DNA of 64,000 bases. Source: Cristatella mucedo. Lineage: Eukaryota; Bryozoa; Phylactolaemata; Cristatellidae. The first letter of the stretch is position 1; every line of letters starts with the position of its first letter. The notes beneath the pieces are model-generated. The model was not told the DNA's origin and did not search any database. It was given only the letters and a program-made list of their open reading frames with translations. Positions 1-11,600 of the stretch are shown here, piece after piece. The stretch lies in assembly GCA_009760855.2 (NCBI GenBank), contig WPIO01000075.1:556501-620500 (forward strand), in the 5' to 3' direction. Position numbers and translations under genes: made by a program.

Positions 1-261
1 ATCTCAGGCCACCTAAAATGACCTGAAGACTGATAGAATTAACATAAACTGCACAGACAAGCTTTACGTAGTCAAATGTATACAATCACACGGGGCTCGA
101 TCGTATCCGTTGTCGTACTACCGATTCCTACGCATCCCTATCCCTATCCCTCAGGTGAATACCTCACATCCCCTATGTACTCTATCTAGCTGATGTTGGG
201 GAGCCGTAGCTTAGCTTGGACAGACGAGCCTGCAGCCTTTACTGACCTGGCCTACTAAATT

Positions 262-366
262 AATATAGATATAGATATAGATATACATATACATGTAAAC
301 ATACACATGCACATACGTATACATATACATATATACGAATACATATACATATATATGCATACATCT

Positions 367-401
<35 letters not shown>

Positions 402-487
402 CATACGCATACATATACGCATACATATAAACATACATATATACATATACACATACATATACGCATGTGCATGCATATACATATCCA
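262..487. repeat. Compound AT-rich microsatellite
   Basis: Imperfect runs of ATAGAT, ATACAT and ATACGC with a short (CA)n and (TA)n core around 370-400. The Tyr/Met/Ile/His-rich reading frames over it are products of the repeat and not genes. The stretch from 1 to 260 shows nothing recognisable, nor does 490-810. Confidence 0.9.
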
Positions 488-1294
488 TACCTACAGTCCT
501 GGTCGAGTTCGCAGCCTTTTACGGATTCTCAGTGCTCTATGCTTTACGGCTCCACTAATACATACTCAAGGAACTAGTCCAGAGTTCACTAATGCGCGAC
601 AGACGGCAGTGACAGTAATTGGCATTAGACCGAGGATGAGGCTGACAGGAAGAGTTTATCAATGCGTGTCGGTGGCATATGACAGAGTAAGTGCTGATGG
701 ATCTTTCACCGGGAGAATAAAGGTGTCTCTTGAGATGCTGGTATATGGAATACTCATAACTCTGATCGAATAACTTGCTGAAAGTTAAGCCACTCGGCAA
801 AGCAACCCTGTTTGATTGTAATTGCAACTCTTCCTCCTTGTAATTGTTTCGTGTGCTTTTGTAAACCGTTTTAGAATAATAGCATGTATGCTACTAGTTC
901 ATTTAAGAAGTTCACTTCTCTGAGAGCGCTCCAGATATGTAGTGTTACTTTTATTATTATTCTGATACTACTACAGCAATGAGGTCTTGCTTAGCGATGC
1001 ACTGGTAAAATAATCAGCAAACGGTTAATCCCTTTAGCTGCGATTCGATAAATACCATTCGCTCACGCTGGTCTCATAACCAAGACATGCCAATATCGCT
1101 AACAGGTAAATATCAATAAGGTTTTCTATTTAATTTAATAAGATTTGCACTTTAAAGGTTCAAACTATCTGGATGATTCTAAATTTGGGTTACCTTTCAG
1201 CATTTCAGTGTTAATAGTAAAATGAGCAGCTAGTATTGCCAGCACATGTATGCAGTACAATCTCCTGTTATACCCAGTGCCTACAAATACTCAC

Positions 1295-1518
1295 GGTGTC
1301 TTTCCTGGCATTGTTGTGGTAACGTAGCCAAAGGCTAGACTTGAAACGAACGGAGTGACGTAGCCGTGATACCATAAGTGACAAGTGATTTTCACAGATT
1401 TGTAACAGGTCATATCGTTGTCTGTCACCGTTGTCACCTTTCTGTTACGCCGATCAAAATAGGCTGAGAAGGCAAGCACACACTGTCTGCCATTCGTTTT
1501 ACTTGACTCTCCTACTCC
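1295..1518 (-). pseudogene. GT92 copy A, exon 2
   Basis: This exon is 224 bp, the same length as exon 2 in copies B and C. It begins after a TTTCAG acceptor and ends before a GTGAGT donor, leaving a split codon (two bases). The frame is open and contains the GT92 N-terminal strand FSAYFDRR, followed by a segment ending near TTTMPGK. It would be usable by itself, but it belongs to a copy whose exon 1 carries a stop and whose later exons are not found next to it. Confidence 0.75.
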
Positions 1519-1679
1519 CTGAAATGACTGTTAGAAGCCATCATGTTTTAGTTATAAGCAACTTTTTTTAAGCAAATTTTCTGAGCACTCAGAAAACATA
1601 GCTTTCTATTCAAATTTTATGGCTGAATACTAGCTTCAATCGTAGCATAAACTATACGCGCTCAGAAGTTTTGACTTAC

Positions 1680-1883
1680 CTCTAACTTGAAAATTTGCTG
1701 TGGATTGCTGCATCAACAACCTGATTGGTTAAACAGACCCTTAGGCAATTGCCGGCGAAGGAGTTTGTTATGAAAAATCCGGTGTCGTAAAATGCCGATC
1801 GCATTTCGGTTAAGTGTCGCGATTATTGCGAAAATAGCAATTGATATCACAAACGATGCTATCAATATCTTATAACTTCCCAT
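1680..1883 (-). pseudogene. GT92 copy A, exon 1 with in-frame stop
   Basis: This is 204 bp from ATG (1883) to a GAG|GTAAGT donor, the same length as exon 1 of B and C. It encodes a short N-terminal tail and a hydrophobic signal-anchor at about residues 6-23. Codon 57 (1713-1715) is TGA where B and C have TGG, the Trp in the motif GCWC. No other frame break is seen, so this single base change is the visible lesion. Either the copy is dead or an assembly error should be excluded. Confidence 0.75.
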
Positions 1884-2457
1884 CCTTTTGTAATATAGCT
1901 ATGCCAATCATAACTTCTTGTTCTTCATTGACACATGGATGGATAGAGACAGAACTCGAACCAGAAAAATAACGAGACGCTGAAGCTGAATGCATAACCA
2001 AGCAAAGTGTTTGAAATTCTTACACGGAGCAACGTAACGCGGCACTCAGCTGGTAAGAATTATGTAGTTCACAAGGTTAAACCACCGCATACTGTAGTTG
2101 TGCCTGCGTTACGGTCAGGCGAGATAGTGTTTGCACTTCAAACAACTGTGGTTTCTGTTGGAAAGTCTGTTTTTTTCCTGAGTTTCGCTACTTTTTGCTT
2201 TGACCTAGGTGTTCATCTCGTGAGAATAGCATTTACAGTCCCAAACCGTATGTCAGCATGCAGCTGGATGATGGTACTTAAGCAATTAAGCAGTTGATGC
2301 TCAAAAAGTTAAGATGAGCTCTCAAAGCCTGGAACCGGATGACGATGCTCGAAAAGTTAAGCAGGAGTCCCCGATTGGCAATCGAAAGTAAGTGGGGGGA
2401 AAAGGCAATGGATAGTTTCCAGTGATGATGGATTGTGTTCAGTGGCAACTAATAGTG

Positions 2458-2590
2458 TATTGGTCCAGCTGTTAAGATGCTCGCCCCGACCAAGGTCTGG
2501 CTAAGGTTGTAGGCTCGAGCCGCGAGGCATATGTGGAGCGCCTGAGTATAGATTAAGTTCTCTTGGAGTGCTATACAAACGAATTTTATA
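2458..2590 (+). mobile_element. tRNA-derived SINE (L2-tailed family)
   Basis: The head resembles a tRNA promoter, with a B-box-like GGCTCGAGCC. The 3' part reads GAGCGCCTGAGTATAGATTA and ends with an AGTGCTATACAAA-type tail, matching the L2 3' hairpin. Related copies lie near 4.2, 10.1, 10.6, 30.4, 40.1, 41.9 and 57.6 kb. Confidence 0.7.
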
Positions 2591-3130
2591 ACGGATAGTG
2601 CATAGTGGTAATGGGTGGTGCCCTGCCATCAAGCACGGGGCGGCGCTCTCAACTTAGCTTGCATGCTACTTCACTTCCAGGTGAAGCCTCGGAGGAATTT
2701 ATTGCTGGTTGCACCTTTGGGTGTAACCAGGGCCCCTTTTTCTGGTAAGCCCGCTCGTATGTATACCCGATCTGAGCGTATTACGACGCACCTGCCGAGA
2801 TCTTACCCTCCCTATCACGAACTCTCACCCGTCAGTCTATTCACCATATCGTAGAGGCTGTTCCTTGGCAGCCTCTTACTTACTCGCACAAATTTAGAAT
2901 TCTCTTTGATCCCGATCAGCAAAGTAGCAGTAACGTAAGCAGACGCACAGCGACGCTACATCTTTGCTGCGAAATGCATCAGCGAACGGCAGTTTTGTCT
3001 CAGTACAGATCTGGAAGCATCTTTGAATAAAAATTATCAGCTCATACCCAGATAAAGTTCACACCGTAGGATCTCAGCATAATAATGAAATGCTATTCAC
3101 CAAAAAAATACTGTTCTAGGTAAGATAACC

Positions 3131-3453
3131 CTAACCATGTTATTCTTGTTGTTTATTGGGCATGCCACGACTAACCACTCAATCGTGTTTTCTTTGCAGC
3201 AAATGTAAAGCGCCTAGAAAGAGAGTGAGATCTCCAAGGGCGTTTTATCAAGTGTGTCGTTATTTAGATCCTACCGGATTTTATTAATATATCTTAGTAA
3301 ATTCCGTAACATCTAAATAATAATAACACACTTGATAAAACTGCCTCCGAGATCTCACTCTCTTTCTAGGGGCTTTTCATTTGCTGCAAAGAAAACACGA
3401 TTGAGTGGTTAGTCGTAGAATGCTCAATAAGCAGCAAGAATAACATGGTTAGG
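3131..3453. repeat. Fold-back of two L2 3' tails
   Basis: Arms 3131-3270 (plus) and about 3312-3453 (minus) are L2 3' UTR/tail sequences facing each other across about 45 bp. Both carry the same private variant GAGAGTGAGATCTC, where other L2 tails in the window have GAGATTGAGTTCTC. This indicates that one arm was copied from the other and argues against two independent insertions. Confidence 0.75.
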
Positions 3454-3958
3454 GTGACATACACAGGGTAAGCATGCAAGTGTGGTTAGTGGAAATGATG
3501 TGATAAATAGGTGCGTTTCTAGTTTTTTTTAGTGTGGTCAAGCCAGGGGATGACGTGACACAAGTCGGGAGCTCCATGCTTTGGGAGCATACGAATTAAA
3601 TGGACGGTCTCCAAAATATTTGAGGTTTGTACGAAGTATAAGTAAACAGTTAGATTTGAAAATGCGGTTGGTACGATGCTTAGACTGATAGGGCAGTAGA
3701 TCTGATAGGTAGCTGGAGCCAAAAAATGAAGGGACCTGAAAGTGAGCGACAATACCTTGAAGTCAATGCGTTGTTCGACTGGAAGCCAGTGCAGGGCGGC
3801 GAGAAGTGCTGTGAGGTGGCAACTGCGACGCTCACGACAGACATACCTCGCTGCAGAGCTTTGCACAAGCTGTAACCGCCTCATTGCCTGCATTGATCGA
3901 TTGATTAAATATTGCCTTAGAGCTTCTGAAAGAAACGAGAAAATGGAGAAAACTTAAA
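3454..3958 (-). mobile_element. L2-clade LINE, 3' ORF2 fragment
   Basis: The minus strand encodes a decayed stretch of the conserved region downstream of the reverse transcriptase: RRLQLVQ, CRERRSCHLTALLAALHWLP, QRIDFKVLSLTFRSLH. Frameshifts break the frame after that. It is continuous with the left-facing arm of the fold-back and is 5'-truncated near 3958. Confidence 0.8.
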
Positions 3959-4226
3959 AAATTAATGCTTTGTGACCATCAAAACAATGTCAATCACCAG
4001 CAATATGTAGCAGGGTAGCCAGGGAGATAATTGTCAACAATTTAGCAGTTTTATCAGCTTGCGTGTAGCCACCGACACTTTCGCTTACTGAATACTATAC
4101 AGTACTCTTCTCTTGGTTATTCAAGGGTGGAGAACTGAGCTGGCAGTGGTATGCTAGCCAACAACTAACGTGGGATTCCTGTATGGCAGTAGACTAGCAT
4201 TACATAATTTGTGATAAATAAAAAAT

Positions 4227-4354
4227 ATAATTCGTGGTAATGTCCACACGAGAACTTTCTCTAGTCAGGTGCTTCACATTTGCCTTGGGGCTTGAGCCCA
4301 TGACCTCGGCCAGACCTTGGTCGGGGCGAGCATCTTAACCACTGAGTCAAATAA
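4227..4354 (-). mobile_element. tRNA-derived SINE (L2-tailed family)
   Basis: A minus-strand copy: on the plus strand the B-box region reads GGGGCTTGAGCCC, followed by the GGTCGGGGCGAGCATCTTAA head. The 3' tail lies at the low-coordinate end. Nothing recognisable was seen at 3960-4226 or 4360-5190. Confidence 0.65.
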
Positions 4355-5199
4355 GAGCAGCACTTAGGTTTTGATATTCACCTGCACCTAAGTGCACGTA
4401 CGCGATACCACCTTCTGCAAGGCCATTGACCAGACGACTTAGGATGTGCACATCATTGCACGCAGAAAAATACGGTATTGTAAAACAGGGGGCTAAGAGA
4501 ATAGCTAGAAATGATAATCATTTACCAATAGAACTGATCAGTCGCAATTGGATGCGTAATTGGAACCAGCTCCATGCCCAACCGAGTCCAGGATGAGTAG
4601 TGCGATTCACTCAATCCCTGCGTCTCTACGCGATATACTCACGTTCCTGTGTAACGAGGCATCCAGCTTGCCGCCATCGCTTTCCAGATAGTCGCACTTA
4701 CCGCACCGACGACCAGCCCCGAAATACAGGAGGACATAATCCAAGCTCACTCTCACCTCTCTCGTAAGCGAGGACGAGTGAGCTGACGCGTATTCCTACA
4801 TTTTAGCAGACTAGACAAGTGATACTAGAAAGCTGGACTAGCTGACTCCCGTGCAACGCTTCATTTTGTTAAACGCCGGTATGTTGCGATAGCTCTAGCG
4901 TCAGCCAAAAACACGTGATTAAAATTCCGCCGATTCTCCATTAAATGCGATCGTACTAGACAATCAGAATAAGCTCCATCGACTAACTGCCATTTGTGGG
5001 AAACAGGACTGTGGTGGTGAGGCCAGTCTGAGCGATGAGATTATTGGCCAGTATGCATTGATCAAATAAGAAGGAGTTGGCTTAATAAGGAAATTTAAGG
5101 CCAAAGTTGGCCAAGCTGTGGCATCCAATGATGGCGTTCGACATATTGCTTTCATCTTTGAATCGGTCAGCGACTTAGTCAACGCGCTGGTGGTTCTCG

Positions 5200-6242
5200 C
5201 TCGAAGATCACAAAGGAAGCATGATTGAATGGTCAGTGGTATGATGCTCGATAAACAAGACTAACACGGTTAGGGGTGACATGCACAGGGTCGGCAGACA
5301 AGTTTGGTTTGTGGCAGCAGGCATAGTGTCAGCCCACATAAGCACATGCAGAACGTATCACAGGTACCCACTAAATGCTGTGATAAATAGATGTGTTTTT
5401 AATTTATTTTTCAATGTATACAAATCAGGAGATGTCGTGACACAAGCCGGGAGTGAGTTCCAGGCTTTGGGAGCATACGAACCAAAGGCACGGTGACCAA
5501 AGGATTTGAGATTTGTACGAGGTATAGGTAGACGGTTAGATTCCGTAAAGTGGTTGGTACGATGCTCAGGGTGGTAGCCGAGCAGATCTGATAGGTAGGC
5601 TGGAGCAAACGAATTAAGGGACCTGAAAGTGAGTGACAAAAGCTTTAAGTCAATGCGTTGCGTGACTGGGGGCCAGTGCAGTTCAGTGGGAAGTGGTGTG
5701 CTGTGGCAACTGCGACCCTCACCACAGACAAACCTAGCTTCAGAATGTGGCATCAACTGCAAGCGCCTGAGTGTACAGGCCGGTAGACCAGCAAGCGGTG
5801 AGTTACACAAGTCAAGACGTAGTGTCACAAATGCATGAGTCAAATTTAGATGTGGTATTCCTATCTAAGCAAGCCCGAATTGTTGCAGTGTTATGTAACT
5901 GACAGTAGGCAGACTCGACTGTGGGGCTGAAGTGGTCGTCCAATTAAAGGTCACTTTGGAATATGAGACTTATATTTCGTGTAGATTCAACAGGAGGTAT
6001 GCTGACAGAGCCGATTTTGAGCGTTAGCCTTTCCAATTTCAGAATCACACTTGGTTTGCCCATAACTAGTAAGTTGGTTTTCATCATCATTCAATTTAAG
6101 AAAGTTTGCAGCCATTCGTATGTGTATGTCATCAATATATATAGCAAGGAAGTTGAGAGAATTCAATAAGCTAGAGGGCTGGGAAGGGTAAAAGCAGATC
6201 TACAACTGAGTGTCATCGGCATAGAAGTAAAAGCCTTGAGCC
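5200..6242 (-). mobile_element. L2-clade LINE, 3' half, decayed
   Basis: The 161-codon frame at 5358-5843 encodes the L2 ORF2 C-terminal region (RRLQLMPHSEARFVCGEGRS, then KAWNSLPACVTT, LKTHLF). Upstream, 5880-6240 is the antisense of the RT palm through the YADD-like region. The 3' tail hairpin is missing near 5200. Confidence 0.8.
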
Positions 6243-6335
6243 AGCGAATGTAGAGCGCCTAGAAAATGAGTGAGTTCTCCGAGGGCACTCATCAGATGCC
6301 TTACCATTATTATTATTATTATTACTATTAAAAAC
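6243..6335 (+). mobile_element. L2 3' tail, plus strand, with (ATT)n
   Basis: The tail AGAGCGCCTAGAAAATGAG and its complementary arm are followed by an ATT run. It lies in opposite orientation to the L2 on either side and separates its two parts. It may be a small insertion or rearrangement. Confidence 0.65.
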
Positions 6336-6439
6336 GCAAATACAGATACTCAACCTAAGTCTGCATTCTTATGGAAGGTTTTTGTACTCCCGTACCAATG
6401 GTAGCCATTTAATTAGCAGCTCTCAAAATTGAGTTGAAC

Positions 6440-7440
6440 CTACTTGCTAGGTTTGAATCTTCTGTATCAGATTTCAGCTGGTCTGCTACCAATCATCCAG
6501 TAAATTTGATATGAACAGCAGTAGGGAGACTTGGTACAGGTTTCGTAAGTTTTCCTGGTCTGGTGTAGCCTGCTTAATAAGTGGCCTAACAACAGCCTTT
6601 CAAAGATGTTAAGGGGGAGAAAATGTGAGGGTAAGGACAAGGTTAAAATGCTACTTTGGCATGGCATCTGCAATCTAGACATCGCAGAGAGAGAACAGAA
6701 CAAATATATGGTTTAGAGGGCTAGTTATCATCTAACTTTCAGAGATGAACATTGAGATGAGTTCAGTAGTGGCTGACTTGAATGTGGACGTTGATTTGCT
6801 GAAAGAAAGTATATGACAGAAGTATCGTGCACTGGAGCTGTGTTACTGACGGAGAGAAGTGGCATGTGCATGTTACCTTGGGGATGGACTCTCCGATCTT
6901 ATCTAGCTCACTGACTTCAAAGCTAGAGAAGCTACCTGCTCAATCGCTACAATGACCTCTACGTAAGGTGCTGATCTCGAAGCAATTAGAACATGGTTAA
7001 TAGTCGACATCAGTTCTTTTGTATTTCACATAAGTATTTCGCCTATGGTGTTATAAAAGCTTGACTTGGCTTTTGTTAGAATAGATTGGCATAATTTTCA
7101 GTAGTCGTTATGTGCCAGTCGATTGAAAGTGGTCTTAATCTCGCATTTTCTCAAGCTTGGTATAGTAGACCTAACTAGCTTACTGTCTTTGATAAGCTGT
7201 TGCCAATCTGCGAGTAAGGACAGGCCAGACAAAGGGTTGAACAGCATGGGTGGTTAAGATATTTTTTGTTCGCACCGAATTACTATCAATGGTCTTAACG
7301 CTTTGCGGTTTGCAGATGATTCGGGATGCCGATGGGGCATAAGTGCAGACTAGATGAGATCCACGTGTGATCCGGTATGCAGAACTTATACATGATGACA
7401 GCATACCATCCGGGGATAATTTTTGATAGAGAAAGTGAAT
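6440..7440 (-). mobile_element. L2-clade LINE, central part, decayed
   Basis: Antisense matches to the L2 segment before the RT domain (the FKKAVVRPLLKK region near 6560-6620) and to the linker after the endonuclease (near 7280-7350). There are many indels and no long frame survives. Confidence 0.6.
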
Positions 7441-7544
7441 TTTATCATCAGTGGGGTGCTGGAAAAGAACAACTAGAGACGATAATAGTAAAAATAAAAA
7501 TTACATGCCTATACATATTGTGACCTTGGATAACCTAATCTCTT

Positions 7545-7725
7545 TTCTAAGCATTTTACATATGCTGTAAAGGATTTATGATCAATTGCTTAGTGGTAGC
7601 ATGCAAAATGTAAACTAGCATAACATGGTTAGAGTGGCATGCACAGTTTTAACACGTGAAATGTGGCTAGTGGTAGCATGTAGTGTCAGTATGCATAGGC
7701 GGTGAGTTATGATTAGGTGTATGTT
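7545..7725 (-). mobile_element. L2 3' UTR fragment
   Basis: Antisense L2 3' UTR: degraded GCATTTTACATATGCTGTAAA followed by the AACATGGTTAGAGTGGCATG segment shared with other L2 copies. The stretch 7725-7990 is not assigned. Confidence 0.6.
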
Positions 7726-7989
7726 AGATGTTAGGTATCGGTGGTACGATCTTCCGGGAGCACTTGATGCTATTCATGACCATGCCTTTCTCAACTAACT
7801 CACATTTTGCTTGTACACGACTGGCTGGGTGATGCAATGGTTTAGACATTGTCTCAGTGAAATCACTCCAGAGCTTTAATAACATTATGGAAACCGCCAT
7901 ACGAGAATCCTCACTCAAGGTGTGTATAGAGGTATCTCTTGGTGATGTGCTAGCTAGAATTATATTCATAATCAACTTTCTCATTCTTC

Positions 7990-8700
7990 CCAATGTTTTC
8001 GCGTGTCACAATCCGGGCTTGAATTTATATGCAGTTGACACACAGCTGTACCTATGCTCTGATCTGCCAGCCTGTCATCAAATTCAACTCTATAAACTAC
8101 TAAGCTGCATGTACTGTTGATATTGGCACTTGGAAGGAAACAATCTTTCACAAAAGGAACTATTAGCTATGGGCAACCCAAGTGTGACTCTGATATTGAA
8201 ATCTCATTCCTCAAAATGGCCTCGGCTAGCATATCTCTTGTGGCTTCTGTACGTAATGTGGGTGCCTTGTTCTAAATTGACCTTTCACTAGCCGACCATT
8301 TCAGGTCCGCTGTCAAATTTGCTTACTTTCAGCTGTGTAACACTGCAAAATTCTAGTGTGCTTAGATAATGATACCACCTCCAAGTTCAACCGTGCATGT
8401 GTATTATCCTGTCTCGTCTTCTGCAGTTCCTATGGCAGGCCTGCACCATAATTGGAGCCATTGTAGATCGATGAGAAGTTGTGTAATTTATCTGCCCGAT
8501 AGCACGGCATTCCTTGACTGCGCGATATTTTAACAGAAGCTAAACATGCACTGGTTCCTTACAGAATTTTCTGCGTCCTGTGAATAGTCGTGAATACGTG
8601 CTGAAGCTGTGCATGCTATTTCTTAACATACTGACATGCTACTTTCACAGCTCGTTACAGGTGGTGCATAGAAAAAGATTTACTGGCAGGTCTCTTGGTC
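7990..8700 (+). mobile_element. L2-clade LINE, RT fragment
   Basis: The plus-strand frame includes NLYAVDTQLYLCSDLPA, a decayed version of the L2 [18 protein letters not shown] catalytic block (the first catalytic Asp of YADD is replaced by Val). Downstream, frame-broken matches continue through the post-RT region to about 8.7 kb. Confidence 0.7.
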
Positions 8701-8975
8701 TCATGGCACTATACACCTATCTTATAGTTATTATAATGATTTGAAGTGGTTATTTGTAATGAACATCGAACTATCCATCCGGCACACGATATAGCAGGCT
8801 CACACCTGAGGCAACCGACCAGCAGTTTGTTGCCATACACCAAGGAAGGGTCAGCACCTTGAAAGAATCGAATCCGGGTGCTTTAAAAGTGGCAGCACGA
8901 GAAGCAATAAACAGGAATTAGTGAGAAGCAAGATATGTCGTACTCATTGGACAAGCGTATCACTGCACACAATAA

Positions 8976-9016
8976 GTAGTACTACCCAGGGTAGTACTAC
9001 CCAGGGTAGTACTACC
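8976..9016. repeat. Three tandem palindromes
   Basis: A 15-bp unit, GTAGTACTACCCAGG, is repeated head to tail (8976, 8991, then a partial unit at 9006). Each unit includes the perfect palindrome GGTAGTACTACC or its shortened form. Confidence 0.85.
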
Positions 9017-9039
9017 GTGAGCCACTGGATAGCACTGTA

Positions 9040-9830
9040 ACCGGGTTCCAGGGGTCAAAGGCTATTTCCCGCCAAACCCCGTCATACTCCGGCCACGCTG
9101 CCGCTCGCCATGCCGCCGAGCTAGGGTAAGACGAGCGGCCGTCCGGTTAAACCTCTTTATATTAACGCATGCGCCAACAACAACAGAGCAACTAAACAAG
9201 TCTACAGGGAGGGTCCTATACACAGTACACTACGGGGGCGCAAGACGACGCAGCAAGCGCGAACAAACGTGTTAGTTGGGGTCAGTCGGCTTCTGCAGTC
9301 CTGTCGTTGTACCGACTCCGAATCCAACAGTACGAGCGTACGCCATCCAAAGCCCGGCTGGCTGAGTAACTGCTGGCTATTCCGAGTCGACAACTGCCAC
9401 AGTCATAAGCTTCCACCGTAAGACGCCAACACACGGGGGGGGGGGTCACGAACACACTACACGGGGGAACGCGGTATAAACAAGTCAACAACGAGCGAGC
9501 TATCCAGCTCCGCTCGGGCCTTGGGTACTAGTTACCTTGCGTGCGTGGCAGCATCGCCGGAGCATGCCTGCACGAATCCAGGTGCATCACTCGGCGAGAC
9601 CGGGAGCCTCCAACACCACGACTTACTTGGTCAACTTCCCGTACCCAAGAGCCCCGGTGACCTCACGTCACTGCATACATCCGGCCATGCCGTAGGTCCG
9701 ACCCCGGCCTAGCAGGTGACCCTAACCCTCACTAAAGCCGTCCAGGCCCCAGCCAACCGAACCCAGCCTGGGTACAGCAATACCCCTAGTTAGGTGCATG
9801 CCGACACCCACTGAATTATGCATAGATCTA
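9040..9830. other. GC-rich segment, unassigned
   Basis: This segment has clearly higher GC than its surroundings, a G-run near 9436, and no frame over 76 codons with recognisable content. It may be a remnant of a mobile element, but no terminal repeats or protein motifs were found. Stretch 9830-10090 shows nothing. Confidence 0.3.
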
Positions 9831-10090
9831 GCAACTAGAAAGAGATATAGTTATATTAGGGTGCTGTAGGAATGTCATCGTACAAAATAGTTATTTCAGG
9901 TAAGTGTGCACAATCCATAGGAAAAAAATGCAAGCTCACAATGAGCGCTGGGAAATCTGAGGTCACAGGTCATGCGGCCATCATGAAGGCACTCACGGCC
10001 ACCGTCTAGAAAGACCTCTGGCAGGTAAGCAACACGAACTGAACCGTGCACAGTAAAGCCTGCAATGCACATCAAAGCGGGGACAATTTA

Positions 10091-10165
10091 GCCGAGCCCT
10101 GGTGAATATGTGAAGCGCCTAAATAGAGATTAAGTTCTCTTGGGGCGCTATACAAATGAATTAGA
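10091..10165 (+). mobile_element. SINE/L2-type 3' tail fragment
   Basis: Contains TGAAGCGCCTAAATAGAGAT and the complementary GGGGCGCTATACAAATGAAT, i.e. the hairpin tail of the L2-tailed SINE. The tRNA-like head is largely replaced by unrelated sequence. Confidence 0.65.
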
Positions 10166-10555
10166 CAAATGATGCAAATGAGACGTGAACTGCGCCAGGT
10201 AGATGCAGGCGGTGGCAGAGGCTAGCAGCCAGCAGCTCCAGACTTTTCGCACATGGCTAGCACTGAATCCCGATTGAATGCTGCTATCGAGATCTCATTT
10301 TCGGAGGGAACACTGAGTCGGACGGCATCAATCTAGCGATGCAAATTCAGCCATCCATACTCCGAAGCTGCTGCTAGCTGTCGCATGGAGGATGCAAAAA
10401 CTCGGCCGCTTCGTACCTTGCACTCAAGTACTGTGTAAGGTAATCTTTAATTACAAGTTAGCGAGAAATCCGAAAAGTCAGAGGCCAGCCTTAATTGAAA
10501 GCAATAAACACCGATGAAGCACGGCCGAGCAGATGCGGCTTAAAAATGCTTCAAT

Positions 10556-10612
10556 CGTATAGCGCCCTAAGAGAACTTTATCTCTGTCCACGTGCTTTAC
10601 ATGCGTCGCAGG
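10556..10612 (-). mobile_element. SINE/L2-type 3' tail fragment
   Basis: Antisense hairpin tail: ATAGCGCCCTAAGAGAACTT followed by the CCACGTGCTTTACATGCG arm. No head region could be recognised. The stretches 10170-10555 and 10615-11330 hold nothing recognisable. Confidence 0.55.
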
Positions 10613-11333
10613 TTTTTTGTGTCCACGACTCACACCATAAAAGCCTTACCCCTGGGCCAAACCAGGGTGGCATCGATACAACAGAGGCTACCCTGACAGC
10701 CCTGACAGTTGATGAGATACTCTGAACTTCGACTGAAAATCCTCGAGTAGCGACGGCGGATGCAGAAAAGCAACGATCGCTGCAGCAAGCCGCAACTGAG
10801 ACCGTTAGTCTCGGGGCCGCCTTAGTATGCGCCGAAAATTGGTATATCTATGTCTAAATCAGGGCAAGCTGCTAGACGGGACGGGAGATCGTCGGACACC
10901 GGTCGTTCGATCGCCATGAAGGGTCAGGATTAAAATTGCTCGCGGCAAGTATGAATAGGGGAGGGCCATCAATGCTCACCTTTGGAGCTTCAACTAAGTA
11001 TCCTGACGGTATGCTGCACGAACGACAACAAATGAGTGATAATTACCTATTACGTCACTCCAACCAGGGACGCTCTAGCAGCTATTGTCCAGGATCGATA
11101 TAGCAGCAGAAGCCACAACGGTAGGAACGGCCTTGCTTGAGGAAGACGTCTGCTCGCTCGTTCGCGCTCCTAGCGAACTGCGCCTGATTCATGCGTTCTC
11201 TCGCCTGGCGCAGTCTGAATGAGAGGCAAATTATGCAAAGCAGCCATTCATCATCGGAGCACTTCGTCCAGCCACCACCAAAAGTCCAATGGCAAATGGG
11301 CTTGTTAATGTAGAATGTTCACGTTGACTCTAA

Positions 11334-11588
11334 ATGTTAGATGCCTCACCTCGCCCCGATCCAAATAGGCAGATAGCGCTCATGTTTATCGACGCGGAAT
11401 CCGTAGTAAGAGAGGCATGGAACACGCGATATGAGACTGTCGTAGCAACTTGTGAGTCAACAGGCGCTTCGAAATATTCACTTAATGAGCGCCTAAAGGA
11501 TGCTGTCGAGATTTTCAACGTGAAAGCATTATCAATGGTAGCCCGTTTAGACCTATCAAACAGTTTGACGAATTTGCCGGCAAGTTGA
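11334..11588 (+). CDS. Possible small ORF, 84 codons, unknown
   Basis: An open frame from ATG to TGA encodes a polar, mixed-composition peptide (for example FIDAESVVREAWNTRYETVV near residues 18-37) that does not look like a repeat translation. It has no family resemblance that I recognise and no clear splice partners. A SINE begins within about 15 bp of its stop. It could be an exon fragment or a chance ORF, and I lean towards chance. Confidence 0.15.
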   Translation: MLDASPRPDPNRQIALMFIDAESVVREAWNTRYETVVATCESTGASKYSLNERLKDAVEIFNVKALSMVARLDLSNSLTNLPAS

Positions 11589-11600
11589 GCCGCGATCGCA

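Larger units (their letters stand above)
812..2900 (-). repeat. GT92 duplication unit, copy A (5' part only)
   Basis: The segment is homologous to about 30.1-31.7 kb (unit B) and 57.3-59.47 kb (unit C). It covers exons 1 and 2 and upstream flank of the GT92 gene. Homology to unit C continues upstream to near 2.9 kb. On the left it stops near 812, so exons 3-5 are absent here. The SINE plus (AT)n insertion of B and C is missing at about 1050, where A keeps an uninterrupted sequence. Confidence 0.8.

Noticed and set aside
8976-9016. CRISPR-like array
   Set aside because: The repeats are contiguous without spacers and the context is eukaryotic.
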